DNA from: Pseudomonas cerasi
Lineage (GTDB): Bacteria > Pseudomonadota > Gammaproteobacteria > Pseudomonadales > Pseudomonadaceae
NCBI RefSeq assembly: GCF_900074915.1
Contig: NZ_LT222319.1
Span: 4,001,001 to 4,065,000, forward strand
DNA length: 64,000 nt
Direction: 5' to 3'
Position 1 is the first letter of the stretch. Each line of letters opens with the position of its first letter. Shown here one piece after another: positions 40,758 to 49,204 of the stretch. A model generated the notes under the pieces. The model was not told the origin of the DNA. It searched no databases and saw only the letters and a list, made by a program, of their open reading frames with translations. A program made the translations under genes and the position numbers.

Positions 40758-43700
40758 AAATCCTCGCCATTCGCCTGAAAAACCTGGCCTCGCTGGCCGG
40801 CCCCTTTGAAATCGACTTCACTGCCGAGCCGCTGGCCAGCGCCGGACTGTTTGCCATCACCGGTCCTACCGGCGCGGGCAAAAGCACCCTGCTCGATGCC
40901 TTGTGTTTGGCGCTTTTCGGGGCGATTCCGCGGCTGAGCAATATCGGCCAGTCCAAGGTCCCGGACATCGATGGCGACATCACCACCAGCGACCCACGTA
41001 CCCTGCTGCGCCGCGGCACGGGCAGCGGTTACGCCGAGGTGGACTTCATCGGCATCGATCAGCGGCGTTATCGCGCGCGCTGGGAAACCAATCGCGCGCG
41101 CGACAATGCGACCAAAAAACTGCAGGCCAGCCGCCAGACCCTCACCGATCTGGACAGCGAGCAAATCCTCAGCAACCAGAGCAAACGCGAATTCGAGCAA
41201 TTGATCGAAAATCGCCTGGGCCTGAACTTCGAGCAGTTCACCCGCGCCGTGATGCTTGCCCAGAGCGAGTTCAGCGCGTTCCTCAAGGCGGATGACAAGG
41301 AACGCAGCGAGTTGCTGGAAAAGCTCACCAACACTGCGATCTACAGCCAGCTAGGTCGGCGCGCGTACAGCAAAAGCAAGGAAGCCGAAGACGCCCTGAA
41401 AACCCTGACTGCGCAGGCCAGCAACATCATCCCGCTGGCCCCGGAACGGCTGGCTGAACTGGAACAACGCCTGAGCGACGCGCAGCAGCAGCTCAAGGCC
41501 CATCAGACACAGCAACGGCAACTGGAAATCAAACAGCAGTGGCTGACCGAGCTGCACCGTCTGCGTGATGAACAGCTCGCTGCCCAGGAAGCCCTGAACA
41601 GTGCGCAACAGGTCTGGGACGACCACAGCGGAGCACGCCAGACCCTCGGCCAGCTGGAACACCTGGGCCCGCAGCGTCATCGCTTCGCGCGTCGGGTCAC
41701 GCTGAATGCTCAGCTTGATCCGCTGGCTGAACAGATTCGCCAGCATCAGCAACAGCAGACCTCGCTGCACGACCAGCAGCAACAGCTGGAAAGCCACCGT
41801 ACTCAGGCGCAGGCCAGTTTGCTGGAAGCCCAGCAAGCCCACAGCAGCGCCAAGCCGCTGTTGCTGCAGGCTTTCGAAGCACAGAACACCCTGAATCACC
41901 TGGCCCAGGAAATGGCCAAGGCGTCCGACCTGCACCAGCAGAGCGAGCAGCTCTGCATCCAGGGCCAGACCAGCCTGCAAACCCTGCTCTATCAGCAACA
42001 GCAGGTGGCTCAACGTCTGGAGCGCATTGCCGGGCAACTGCAGCACAGCAGCGAACTGGCGCCACTGGCTCAGGCCTGGAACGCGTGGCGTGACCGCCTG
42101 AAATCCCTCACGCTGATCGCCAATCGCCTCAAGCACGGACACAGCGAGCTGCCTGCCCTGCAGCAACGTGCCAACACTGCCGATCAGCAGCTGACCGAGC
42201 AACGCAGCGCGCTGGAGTTGCTGTACCGCGAAGCCGATTGCGAAGTGGAGGCAGTGACCGAACAGGTGCAGATCCTCGGCAGCCTGTTGCAGGACAACCG
42301 CAAACAGCAGCGTGCCTTCGAGGAGCTGGCCCGTCTGTGGGCCAGTCAGCAGGACGTCGACCGGCAGCTTGCCGAGCTGACCCAGCAACAGCAGAGCGCC
42401 CAGCAGCAACGCGAACAGCTCAACAGTGAAGGCCTTCGCGTTCGTGATGAGCTGACCGTCGCCGAGCAGACCCTGACCGTTACCCGGCAACTGCTGGAGC
42501 GCCAGCGCCTCGCCCGCAGCGCCAGTGTCGAGGAGTTGCGCGTGCAGTTGCAGGACGACCAGCCCTGCCCGGTCTGCGGCAGCATCGAACACCCTTGGCA
42601 TCAGCCGGAGGCGCTGCTCGAAAGCCTCACGCAACACGACGACAACGAGCAGGCCAGCGCGCAGAAAGCCGTGGACCTGCTGACCGAGCAACGCAATCAA
42701 TTGCGTGAGCAGGTCGGTGGCGTGATCGCCCGACAGAAAGAGCTGCTGCGTCAGCACGAACAGCTAAACGCGCGCCATCAGACCCTGGCACCGGACCTGG
42801 AGTCACATCCCCTCGCCGCCCAATTGCTCGACCGGGACGCCGACAAGCGCGACGGCTGGTTGAGCCAGCAATTGAGTCAACTGAGCGAAGTCATCAGCCG
42901 TGACGAGCAACGTCAGCAAGCCTTGCTGACCCTGCAAAAAGACGCTGCGCGCCTGCAGCAGCAGCTGCAGGCGGCGAGCGAAGCCAGCCAGACCGCTGCG
43001 GGCCATGTTGCCGAGCAGCTCAAGCAACTGGAGGTCGACGGGCAGCGGCTGGAAGAAGAACTGACGGCATTCACGCCGCTGGTATCGCCCCAGGTGCTTG
43101 AAGGTCTGCGCAGCGATGCATCGGCGACCGTGCTGCAGCTCGAACAGCAGGTGACCCAGCGTCTCGATCAGTTGGAGCAGCAGCACGAAGAGCAACAGGA
43201 GCAAACCGAGCGTCAGCAGAAGATCGAGAAGCAGCAGGTCGAGCAGCAGACTCTCGTGCACCGCCAGACCGAACTGGCGCAGGAAGTCACCCGGCTCGGC
43301 GAGCAACGGCATAACAGTCAGCAGACACTTGCCGGTCTGCTGGGCGACCACGCCAGCGCAGAGCAATGGCAACAGGCGCTGGAGCAGACCATCGAACAGG
43401 CCAGACAGGCAGAAAGTCTGGCGGCGCAGGCGCTGCAGGACATCCACAATCAACTGATTCAACTGGCTGCCGAGCTCAAGTCCGAACAGCAACAGCAGCA
43501 GGCACTGCAACAGGAACTGGCTGAACTTGATGTGCAGATCAGCGAATGGCGTGCTCAGCATCCGCAACTGGACGATAGCGCGCTGGACACCCTGCTGACC
43601 TACGACGACGCACATATCGAGCAACTGCGTGTGCAATTGAGTAGCACCGACAAGGCGCTGGAGCAGGCAAAAGTATTGCTGCAGGAACGCGATCAGCGCC

Positions 43701-44398
43701 TGCAACAGCATCAGGCGCAACACAGTGATATGACCGACAGTGCGCAACTGGAAGCAGCGCTGCAACAGGCCCATGAACAGTCGGCGCTCAGTGAGCAGCA
43801 CTGCGCCAACCTGCGTGCCGAGCTCAGTGAAGATCAGCGCCGCCGCAACGCCAGCAGCGAACTGCAGACGCGCATCGCCGACGCCAACAGCGAATACCTG
43901 GGCTGGGCACGTCTGGCGTCGTTGATCGGCTCGGCAGAAGGCGACAGGTTTCGCAAAATCGCCCAGGCCTACAACCTTGATCTGCTGGTCCACCATGCCA
44001 ATGCGCAACTCAGGCAACTGGTGCGCCGTTACCGCCTGAAACGCGGCGGCAGCATGCTCGGTCTGCTGGTCATGGACACGGAAATGGGCGACGAACTACG
44101 CTCGGTTCATTCGCTGTCCGGCGGGGAAACCTTCCTCGTCTCGCTGGCACTGGCGCTGGGCCTCGCCTCGATGGCATCCAGCACCTTGCGCATCGAGTCA
44201 CTGTTCATCGATGAAGGTTTCGGCAGCCTCGATCCGGAATCGCTGCAACTGGCGATGGACGCCCTCGACGGCTTGCAGGCGCAGGGCCGCAAGGTCGGCG
44301 TGATTTCCCACGTCCAGGAAATGCACGAACGAATCCCGGTGCAGATCAAGGTACGTCGTCAGGGCAATGGATTGAGCACAATCGAGGTGGGCAACTGA
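40754..44398 (+). CDS. sbcC: SbcC ATPase subunit (Rad50-like)
   Basis: 1214 residues, slightly longer than the E. coli protein. Walker A GPTGAGKST (37-45) at the N-terminus and LSGGETFLVSLALALG plus Walker B LFIDEGFGSLD at the C-terminus are separated by long, Gln-rich coiled coils. The zinc hook Cys605-Pro-Val-Cys608 marks the tip. The glutamine richness (many CAG/CAA) is notable but usual for Pseudomonas SbcC. It is co-transcribed with sbcD. Confidence 0.96.
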   Translation: MKILAIRLKNLASLAGPFEIDFTAEPLASAGLFAITGPTGAGKSTLLDALCLALFGAIPRLSNIGQSKVPDIDGDITTSDPRTLLRRGTGSGYAEVDFIGIDQRRYRARWETNRARDNATKKLQASRQTLTDLDSEQILSNQSKREFEQLIENRLGLNFEQFTRAVMLAQSEFSAFLKADDKERSELLEKLTNTAIYSQLGRRAYSKSKEAEDALKTLTAQASNIIPLAPERLAELEQRLSDAQQQLKAHQTQQRQLEIKQQWLTELHRLRDEQLAAQEALNSAQQVWDDHSGARQTLGQLEHLGPQRHRFARRVTLNAQLDPLAEQIRQHQQQQTSLHDQQQQLESHRTQAQASLLEAQQAHSSAKPLLLQAFEAQNTLNHLAQEMAKASDLHQQSEQLCIQGQTSLQTLLYQQQQVAQRLERIAGQLQHSSELAPLAQAWNAWRDRLKSLTLIANRLKHGHSELPALQQRANTADQQLTEQRSALELLYREADCEVEAVTEQVQILGSLLQDNRKQQRAFEELARLWASQQDVDRQLAELTQQQQSAQQQREQLNSEGLRVRDELTVAEQTLTVTRQLLERQRLARSASVEELRVQLQDDQPCPVCGSIEHPWHQPEALLESLTQHDDNEQASAQKAVDLLTEQRNQLREQVGGVIARQKELLRQHEQLNARHQTLAPDLESHPLAAQLLDRDADKRDGWLSQQLSQLSEVISRDEQRQQALLTLQKDAARLQQQLQAASEASQTAAGHVAEQLKQLEVDGQRLEEELTAFTPLVSPQVLEGLRSDASATVLQLEQQVTQRLDQLEQQHEEQQEQTERQQKIEKQQVEQQTLVHRQTELAQEVTRLGEQRHNSQQTLAGLLGDHASAEQWQQALEQTIEQARQAESLAAQALQDIHNQLIQLAAELKSEQQQQQALQQELAELDVQISEWRAQHPQLDDSALDTLLTYDDAHIEQLRVQLSSTDKALEQAKVLLQERDQRLQQHQAQHSDMTDSAQLEAALQQAHEQSALSEQHCANLRAELSEDQRRRNASSELQTRIADANSEYLGWARLASLIGSAEGDRFRKIAQAYNLDLLVHHANAQLRQLVRRYRLKRGGSMLGLLVMDTEMGDELRSVHSLSGGETFLVSLALALGLASMASSTLRIESLFIDEGFGSLDPESLQLAMDALDGLQAQGRKVGVISHVQEMHERIPVQIKVRRQGNGLSTIEVGN

Positions 44399-44408
44399 GG
44401 GACCTGCG

Positions 44409-44487
44409 ACGCGGAACGTGAGGCACGGCAGTTGACTATCGTTCCTCACGCTGCGCGTGGGAATGCCGTTCTGGACGCTCTGCGTCC
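44409..44487. repeat. Palindromic intergenic repeat, same family as at 12.4 and 51.8 kb
   Basis: Contains the family core TCGTTCC-CACGC-GCGTGGGAATGC (imperfect) followed by GGACGC-TCT-GCGTCC. It lies just after sbcC, possibly serving as its transcription end. Confidence 0.7.
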
Positions 44488-44510
44488 GCTCTTGAATGTT
44501 GTGCCACCAG

Positions 44511-44611
44511 CGCTTTCGCGAACAGGCTCGCCTGACATTCCGTGCATGGTCTGCCACGCATTGGGCAGTAAGTCGCAGGGACCTGTGTGGGCGAACATGC
44601 TCGCGAAAGCG
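44511..44611. repeat. Pair of inverted REP-like elements
   Basis: CGCTTTCGCGAACAGGCTCG (from 44511) and CGAACATGCTCGCGAAAGCG (to 44611) are inverted copies of the Pseudomonas REP type (TTCGCGAG/CTCGCGAA core), 58 bp apart. They form a BIME-like unit in the 227-bp gap after sbcC. Confidence 0.75.
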
Positions 44612-44625
44612 TGACGGCTGATCAA

Positions 44626-44808
44626 TCACTGGACAGATTTGTGGTCCAGCGCTGCGTAGAAATTAGCGCTCTGCTGCAGGTATTTGGTTGTGTACGTCTG
44701 AGTCGCATGGGCTTTCTTGTCGTTCACTTCGACACTGGCGCTGGCCGGAAGAGCGACGCTTGCCGAGATAGCAGATGCAGCGATGATGGAGAAAAGATTG
44801 AAATTCAT
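44626..44808 (-). CDS. Small secreted hypothetical protein, 60 residues
   Basis: Start MNFNLFSIIAASAISASV with GAGGGG eight bases upstream. A clear signal peptide (hydrophobic 5-22, cleavage near PASAS-V) leaves about 36 mature residues, rich in Tyr, Thr and Gln. Family not recognised. It is a monocistronic gene downstream of the lactonase gene, separated by a hairpin at 44943-44979. Confidence 0.65.
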   Translation of the reverse strand: MNFNLFSIIAASAISASVALPASASVEVNDKKAHATQTYTTKYLQQSANFYAALDHKSVQ

Positions 44809-44942
44809 GTCGGTCACCCCTCTTGTCTGTCTGTACGCTGGTTTGAAGTCCTGACCGTTATGGCCGTGACTCAAACTTACGCCCGAGGGTGGTTCAGCAG
44901 AAATCTTTTGTAGCACTAACCCATATCATCAAGAATGATAAC

Positions 44943-44979
44943 GGCTCCAGCCCTTGTATCTTGGGGGCTGGAGCCGGGG
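44943..44979 (-). terminator. Hairpin after the lactonase gene
   Basis: GGCTCCAGCCC and GGGCTGGAGCC form an 11-bp stem. No strong T-run follows on minus (GTTATC), so it is a probable but weak terminator. Confidence 0.55.
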
Positions 44980-44983
44980 CAGC

Positions 44984-46156
44984 TTACTTGTCGTTCAGAA
45001 AACGCAGGTACGAAGGTGCATCGGCATCGAATTTCTGCACCGTTTCACCGATCTTCCCGCTCTGCGGATCACGGCGTACGGTCACGATCTGGTTGCTTTT
45101 CTGATTGGCGAACAGCATGAACTTGCCGGTCGGATCGAAAGCGAACTCGCGTGGCTCCTTGCCTTCCAGGGAGCGACGCTGAATTTCTTCAAGCTTGCCG
45201 CTGGCCTGATCGATGCGGAACACCACGACCTGATTCGCGTCACCCCGATTGGTCACGTACAAAAACTTGCCATCCGGTGAAGTGTGCAAGGCGCCACCAC
45301 CGTTTTTCTCTTCCACGCCCTTGTTCTTCATGTCGACCAGTTGGGTCTGCTTGAAGCCGCCGTCATGGTAGTCGAACACTGCGACCTGGGCGGTCATTTC
45401 CAGCACCAGCCAGGCATGCTTGCCATCCCCACTGAAAAGGGTATGACGGGGTCCGGAGCCGCCCGGCAACTGCACGAACGGCACCTTGGCTGGCTGCAAT
45501 GGCTTGGCCTGGCTGGCGTCGTACTGATAGACAAACAGCTTGTCAGCGCCCAGGTCGGCGGTCACCACGTACTTGTCATCCGGGGTCGGCACGGCCAGGT
45601 GCACATGCGACGACATCTGCCGCTCACTGTTGACCTTGCTTCCAGGACCCAGCGGCAGCACCTGAACGGCTTCGCTCAACGTGCCGTCCTTGCCCACCGG
45701 CACCACGGTCAGCGCACCGCCCGGGTCGGGGTTTACGGCGTAGTTGGCCACGAACAGGTAACGGCCATCGTAGCTCAGGCTGGAGTGCGTCGGTTCTTCA
45801 CCACGGCTTTGAACCTGATTGATCGGCGTGATCTGAAGGGTTTTCGGGTCGATCGCAAAGCTGCTGACCTTACCGACCACGTCTTTTTGTCCGGGGCCAT
45901 TTTCATTGACCGCGAACAGGTAGCGCTGGTCTCTGGAGACGGTCAGCCACGACGGGTTTTCGGCTTTGACCACTTGCAGCGGCTTGGCGCCGATCATCCC
46001 GGTTTTGCTGTCGAAGGCAAAACGATAGATCCCTTCACTCTTGCCTTGCGTGTAGGAACCTATCAGCAATTCAGTATCGGGCATGGCTTGGGCCTGCAGG
46101 GTAAATGCGCTCATGGCACTGGCAATCGCCAGCCACGGCAGAAATTTATGGGGCAT
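44984..46156 (-). CDS. Secreted beta-propeller lactonase (6-phosphogluconolactonase/YkgB family)
   Basis: 390 residues. Signal peptide (1-24, cleavage at AQA-MPD). The mature protein opens ELLIGSYTQGKSEGIYRF and has propeller blades with motifs such as NPSWLTVSRDQRYLFAVNE, SYDGRYLFVANY, HVHLAVPTPDDKYVV and TSPDGKFLYVTNRG. This is the Pgl-type lactonase_7-blade family. The signal peptide suggests a periplasmic lactonase of aldonolactones rather than cytosolic 6-phosphogluconolactonase; that is inference. It neighbours a sugar-acid catabolic cluster. Confidence 0.85.
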   Translation of the reverse strand: MPHKFLPWLAIASAMSAFTLQAQAMPDTELLIGSYTQGKSEGIYRFAFDSKTGMIGAKPLQVVKAENPSWLTVSRDQRYLFAVNENGPGQKDVVGKVSSFAIDPKTLQITPINQVQSRGEEPTHSSLSYDGRYLFVANYAVNPDPGGALTVVPVGKDGTLSEAVQVLPLGPGSKVNSERQMSSHVHLAVPTPDDKYVVTADLGADKLFVYQYDASQAKPLQPAKVPFVQLPGGSGPRHTLFSGDGKHAWLVLEMTAQVAVFDYHDGGFKQTQLVDMKNKGVEEKNGGGALHTSPDGKFLYVTNRGDANQVVVFRIDQASGKLEEIQRRSLEGKEPREFAFDPTGKFMLFANQKSNQIVTVRRDPQSGKIGETVQKFDADAPSYLRFLNDK

Positions 46157-46236
46157 GGGGGCATCCCTTGTTATCGAAGTTATTGATGCCTGTTACGGCA
46201 CTGTCGGGGTCTATGACAGCGCCAGCCCGCATTTAC

Positions 46237-46521
46237 TCAATCCTGCGCAGAATCATCTTCATCGGAAGGGGTGAAGGCATCCAGGCAGATGATCCGGTGA
46301 TCGGCGTTGCCGTCGTTGATCACCCAGCTTTGCAGGGATTCATCGAAGGTCGCAGCATCGACTTGCGCCTTGGTGAAGCGCCATACCTTGCGCTCACGGC
46401 CGTCCATGCATTCGACGTTCAGTTCCTCGCCCAGAGAGAAGTCCCAGGCGTGCAGCCCGTCGATTTCCAGCATGGTGGTGGCTTCGAGTGCGGCGAGCAG
46501 TGTGGTGGGTGTGGTAGTCAT
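46237..46521 (-). CDS. Hypothetical acidic protein, 94 residues
   Basis: Opens MTTTPTTLLAALEATTMLEIDGLHAWDF; an in-frame ATG three codons upstream (46530) is possible. It is a small acidic protein ending in a Asp/Glu tail (EDDSAQD), with a central CMDGRERKVWRFTKAQVDAA block. It resembles a conserved Pseudomonas hypothetical family (possibly DUF5629, recalled with low certainty). No membrane or signal segment. Confidence 0.65.
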   Translation of the reverse strand: MTTTPTTLLAALEATTMLEIDGLHAWDFSLGEELNVECMDGRERKVWRFTKAQVDAATFDESLQSWVINDGNADHRIICLDAFTPSDEDDSAQD

Positions 46522-46597
46522 GAAATTCATCCGGCCAGCAAAAGCGCGAATGATAGGGCAAAAGGCAGGCGTAGATACAGTCGGAGCGCAAGTAGAG

Positions 46598-46624
46598 CCG
46601 TACCAGCGCCGAGCGCTGGCACGG
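46598..46624 (-). terminator. Hairpin downstream of the AraD1-like gene
   Basis: CCGT-A-CCAGCGC and GCGCTGG-C-ACGG pair around a three-base loop, 24 bp past the stop of the AraD1-like gene. There is no T-run. Confidence 0.5.
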
Positions 46625-46648
46625 TGAGCAATCAAACAGGGACTGCGC

Positions 46649-47641
46649 TTACAGCTTGCCGATGCCGCCCGGCTGAAACACCGGCTCGCTCGGTGCCAAA
46701 CCGTTGACCAGCGGCTTGCCGAACTCGGCCTGACTGATCTCGAAACGATCGCCCGGCTGGGTGCGCACGCCATCGGCAAACGACAGCGTCGCGGTGCCGA
46801 AGAAATGCACATGCACGTCACCGGGTCTGAGGAACTGTGCGTACTTGAAGTGATGGTATTCAAGGTTTTCCAGGCTGTGGCACATGTTCGCTTCGCCACT
46901 GAGGAACTCTTTTTCCCACAGCACCTTGCCGTCGCGCCAGACCCGGCTGGTGCCCGACAGGCTTTGCGGCAAGTCGCCCACGCGCAACTCCGGACCGAAA
47001 GAACAGGCGCGCAGTTTCGAATGCGCCAGATACAGGTAGTTGCGACGCTCCATGACGTGATCGGAGTATTCGTTACCGATGGCGAAGCCCAGGCGATAAG
47101 GCTTGCGGTCATGACCGATCACATACAGGCCGCTCAGCTCGGGCTCTTCCCCGCCATCTTCGGCAAAGGGCGGCAGCGAAAACGAATGTCCGGGGCGCAC
47201 GACAATGCTGCCATCACCCTTGTAGAACCACTCTGGCTGAACACCGGCCTGCCCCGCTGCCGGCTTGCCGCCTTCGACGCCCCATTTAAAGATACGCATG
47301 GTGTCGGTCATCGAGGCTTCGTCGCCGGACTGCTGGTGCATCTTGTCGCGTGCCGACGCACTGCCCAGATGGGTCAGCCCGGTGCCGCTGACCAGCAGGT
47401 GCGCCGGATCAGGATGGTCGAGCGGCGGCAGGATCCGCAACTCCTCAAGCAACTGCGAATAGTCATGCGTCTCGCCAACGCCACGCTGCTCGACCTGATG
47501 CGCCAGAGCCGAACCCGCCTCGATTGCCGTCAGCGCCAGCTCGCGAACACTTTCGACACCTTGGACCTCACGCACCTGATCACCGTCGACCAGACCGACC
47601 CGGCGCTGACCGCCGCTCAATTCAAACTGTACTAACCGCAT
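46649..47641 (-). CDS. AraD1/GguC-like fumarylacetoacetase-fold protein (sugar-acid catabolism)
   Basis: 330 residues; ATG at 47641 preceded by AAGGAG at ideal distance. The frame remains open upstream, but that part lacks coding character. The C-terminal two-thirds have the FAH fold (LLVSGTGLTHLGSASARDKMH, EWFYKGDGSIVVRPG, RKPYRLGFAIGNEYSDHVMERRNYLYLAHSK). Proteins of this kind are annotated AraD1 and found in L-arabinonate-type pathways, where they are proposed to act on 2-keto-3-deoxy sugar acids. It is the second gene after the MFS transporter (36-bp gap). Substrate not proven. Confidence 0.82.
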   Translation of the reverse strand: MRLVQFELSGGQRRVGLVDGDQVREVQGVESVRELALTAIEAGSALAHQVEQRGVGETHDYSQLLEELRILPPLDHPDPAHLLVSGTGLTHLGSASARDKMHQQSGDEASMTDTMRIFKWGVEGGKPAAGQAGVQPEWFYKGDGSIVVRPGHSFSLPPFAEDGGEEPELSGLYVIGHDRKPYRLGFAIGNEYSDHVMERRNYLYLAHSKLRACSFGPELRVGDLPQSLSGTSRVWRDGKVLWEKEFLSGEANMCHSLENLEYHHFKYAQFLRPGDVHVHFFGTATLSFADGVRTQPGDRFEISQAEFGKPLVNGLAPSEPVFQPGGIGKL

Positions 47642-47676
47642 GAAATTCTCCTTCCAGATAATGGGCCGCTGAAAAC

Positions 47677-48990
47677 CTATCTCGCCTTGGCACTCGCCGC
47701 GAAGTCGGACACTGGCAGCACATGCTTGCGCTCCAGCACGTGATAGACGATGCCGGTCAGCAGCAGCCCGAAGACCATGACACCCGACAGAAAATAGAGG
47801 CCCGATGCCAGGCTGCCGGTGATTTCCTTCAACGCACCGATCACGAACGGCCCGATGTAGCCGCCCAGGTTGCCGACCGAATTGATCAGCGCGATACCGG
47901 CTGCGGCACTGGCACCCGCGAAGAACCGCCCCGGCAAGGTCCAGAACACCGCCGTGCAGGAAAACAGCGCGAACGCCACGACGCACAATGCAGCCAGCTG
48001 CGCCACCGGCATGGTCAGCCAGGCGCTGCAGAACAGGCCGATGGCACCCAGCACATACAGCACGGCCAGATGCCCGTAACGGTCGTTGAGGCGGTCGGAA
48101 CTGCGCGGCACGATCAGCAGGCCAATGATGCCGAAAATGTAAGGCACCGATGACACGAAGCCGGTGGTCAGGTCACTGCCACCGAACTGTTTGATCAGCG
48201 TCGGCAGCCACAGGCCCAGACCGTAGATGCTCAAGGTCACTGGCAGATAGAACAGCGCGAGAAGCAACACACGCTTGTCTTTCAAGGCGTGCAACGGATT
48301 GCCGTGGCGGGTCTGGCCGTATTCTTCCAAGTCCTTTTTCAGCTCACCGGTCAGCCAGTCCTTCTCGGCCTGGTCCATCCATTTGACCTGCTGCGGACCA
48401 TCCGGCAACCAGCGCAGCACCGGCCAGGTCAGCAGAATCGCTGGCGTGCCGATGACGATGAACAGCCATTGCCAGCCATGCAGACCGAGTATGCCGTCCA
48501 TGCCCAGCAAACCGCCGGAAACGGGCCCGGTGATCATCATGGCGATGGGTTGCGAGAGGATGAAAAGGCCAAGGATCTTGCCGCGATGGCGCACCGGAAA
48601 CCACTGGGTGATGTAGTACAGCACACCGGGAAAGAAGCCCGCCTCGGCAGCGCCCAGCAGAAACCGCATGACGTAGAAGCTGTGCGGCCCCTGGACGAAG
48701 GCCATGCCGATGGTGATCGCGCCCCAGGTGATCATGATCCGCGCGAACCAGCGGCGTGCGCCGAAGCGCTCAAGCATCAGGTTGCTGGGGATCTCCAGCA
48801 GGAAGTAACCGATGAAGAACAGTCCGGCACCCAGCCCGTAGGCGGCGTCGCCGATACCGATGTCCGCGCCCATGTGCAGCTTGGCAAAGCCCACGGCAGA
48901 GCGGTCTACATAAGCGATCAGGTACAGCAGGATAAGGAAAGGAATCAGTTTGAACGTAATGCGGCGTATAAGCCGCAGTTCCTGGCTCAT
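47677..48990 (-). CDS. ACS-family MFS transporter, probable sugar-acid importer
   Basis: 437 residues, 12 membrane segments. Opens RRITFKLIPFLILLYLIAYVDRSAVGFAKL, the signature of the anion:cation symporter (phthalate/glucarate-type) MFS branch. Divergent from the dehydratase and upstream of the AraD1-like gene, so it probably imports an aldonate such as arabinonate, galactonate or fuconate. Confidence 0.87.
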   Translation of the reverse strand: MSQELRLIRRITFKLIPFLILLYLIAYVDRSAVGFAKLHMGADIGIGDAAYGLGAGLFFIGYFLLEIPSNLMLERFGARRWFARIMITWGAITIGMAFVQGPHSFYVMRFLLGAAEAGFFPGVLYYITQWFPVRHRGKILGLFILSQPIAMMITGPVSGGLLGMDGILGLHGWQWLFIVIGTPAILLTWPVLRWLPDGPQQVKWMDQAEKDWLTGELKKDLEEYGQTRHGNPLHALKDKRVLLLALFYLPVTLSIYGLGLWLPTLIKQFGGSDLTTGFVSSVPYIFGIIGLLIVPRSSDRLNDRYGHLAVLYVLGAIGLFCSAWLTMPVAQLAALCVVAFALFSCTAVFWTLPGRFFAGASAAAGIALINSVGNLGGYIGPFVIGALKEITGSLASGLYFLSGVMVFGLLLTGIVYHVLERKHVLPVSDFAASAKAR

Positions 48991-49103
48991 GTAGGCGGTC
49001 TCCCATTGTTTTTGTTATGGAACCTGCGGGGATCGCCTCTGTGCCTGGGGGCTGAATAACGCAGCACATGCGCCAGGATGATCCCTCGTCTACGACCGAC
49101 TAT

Positions 49104-49116
49104 ATAGTAATACTAT
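49104..49116. promoter_or_regulatory. GntR/FadR-type operator ATAGTAATACTAT
   Basis: A perfect 13-bp palindrome that contains TAGTAATACTA, an exact match to the FadR-subfamily consensus T-N-G-T-N3-A-C-N-A. It lies in the divergent gap between the MFS gene and the dehydratase, so one site could control both; the FadR-like regulator is encoded just after the dehydratase. Confidence 0.7.
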
Positions 49117-49204
49117 TTAAACTGACAACTCTTCCAATACGCGTTTTTTAGGCTTACCTTAGCCAGCAGTATCGCCATTAAGTCTTACAATAAGAGAGCC
49201 GATC

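Noticed and set aside
46649..47986. 445-residue version of the AraD1-like protein
   Set aside because: The extra N-terminal part is antisense to the MFS gene; a perfect AAGGAG site before the ATG at 47641 defines the real start.
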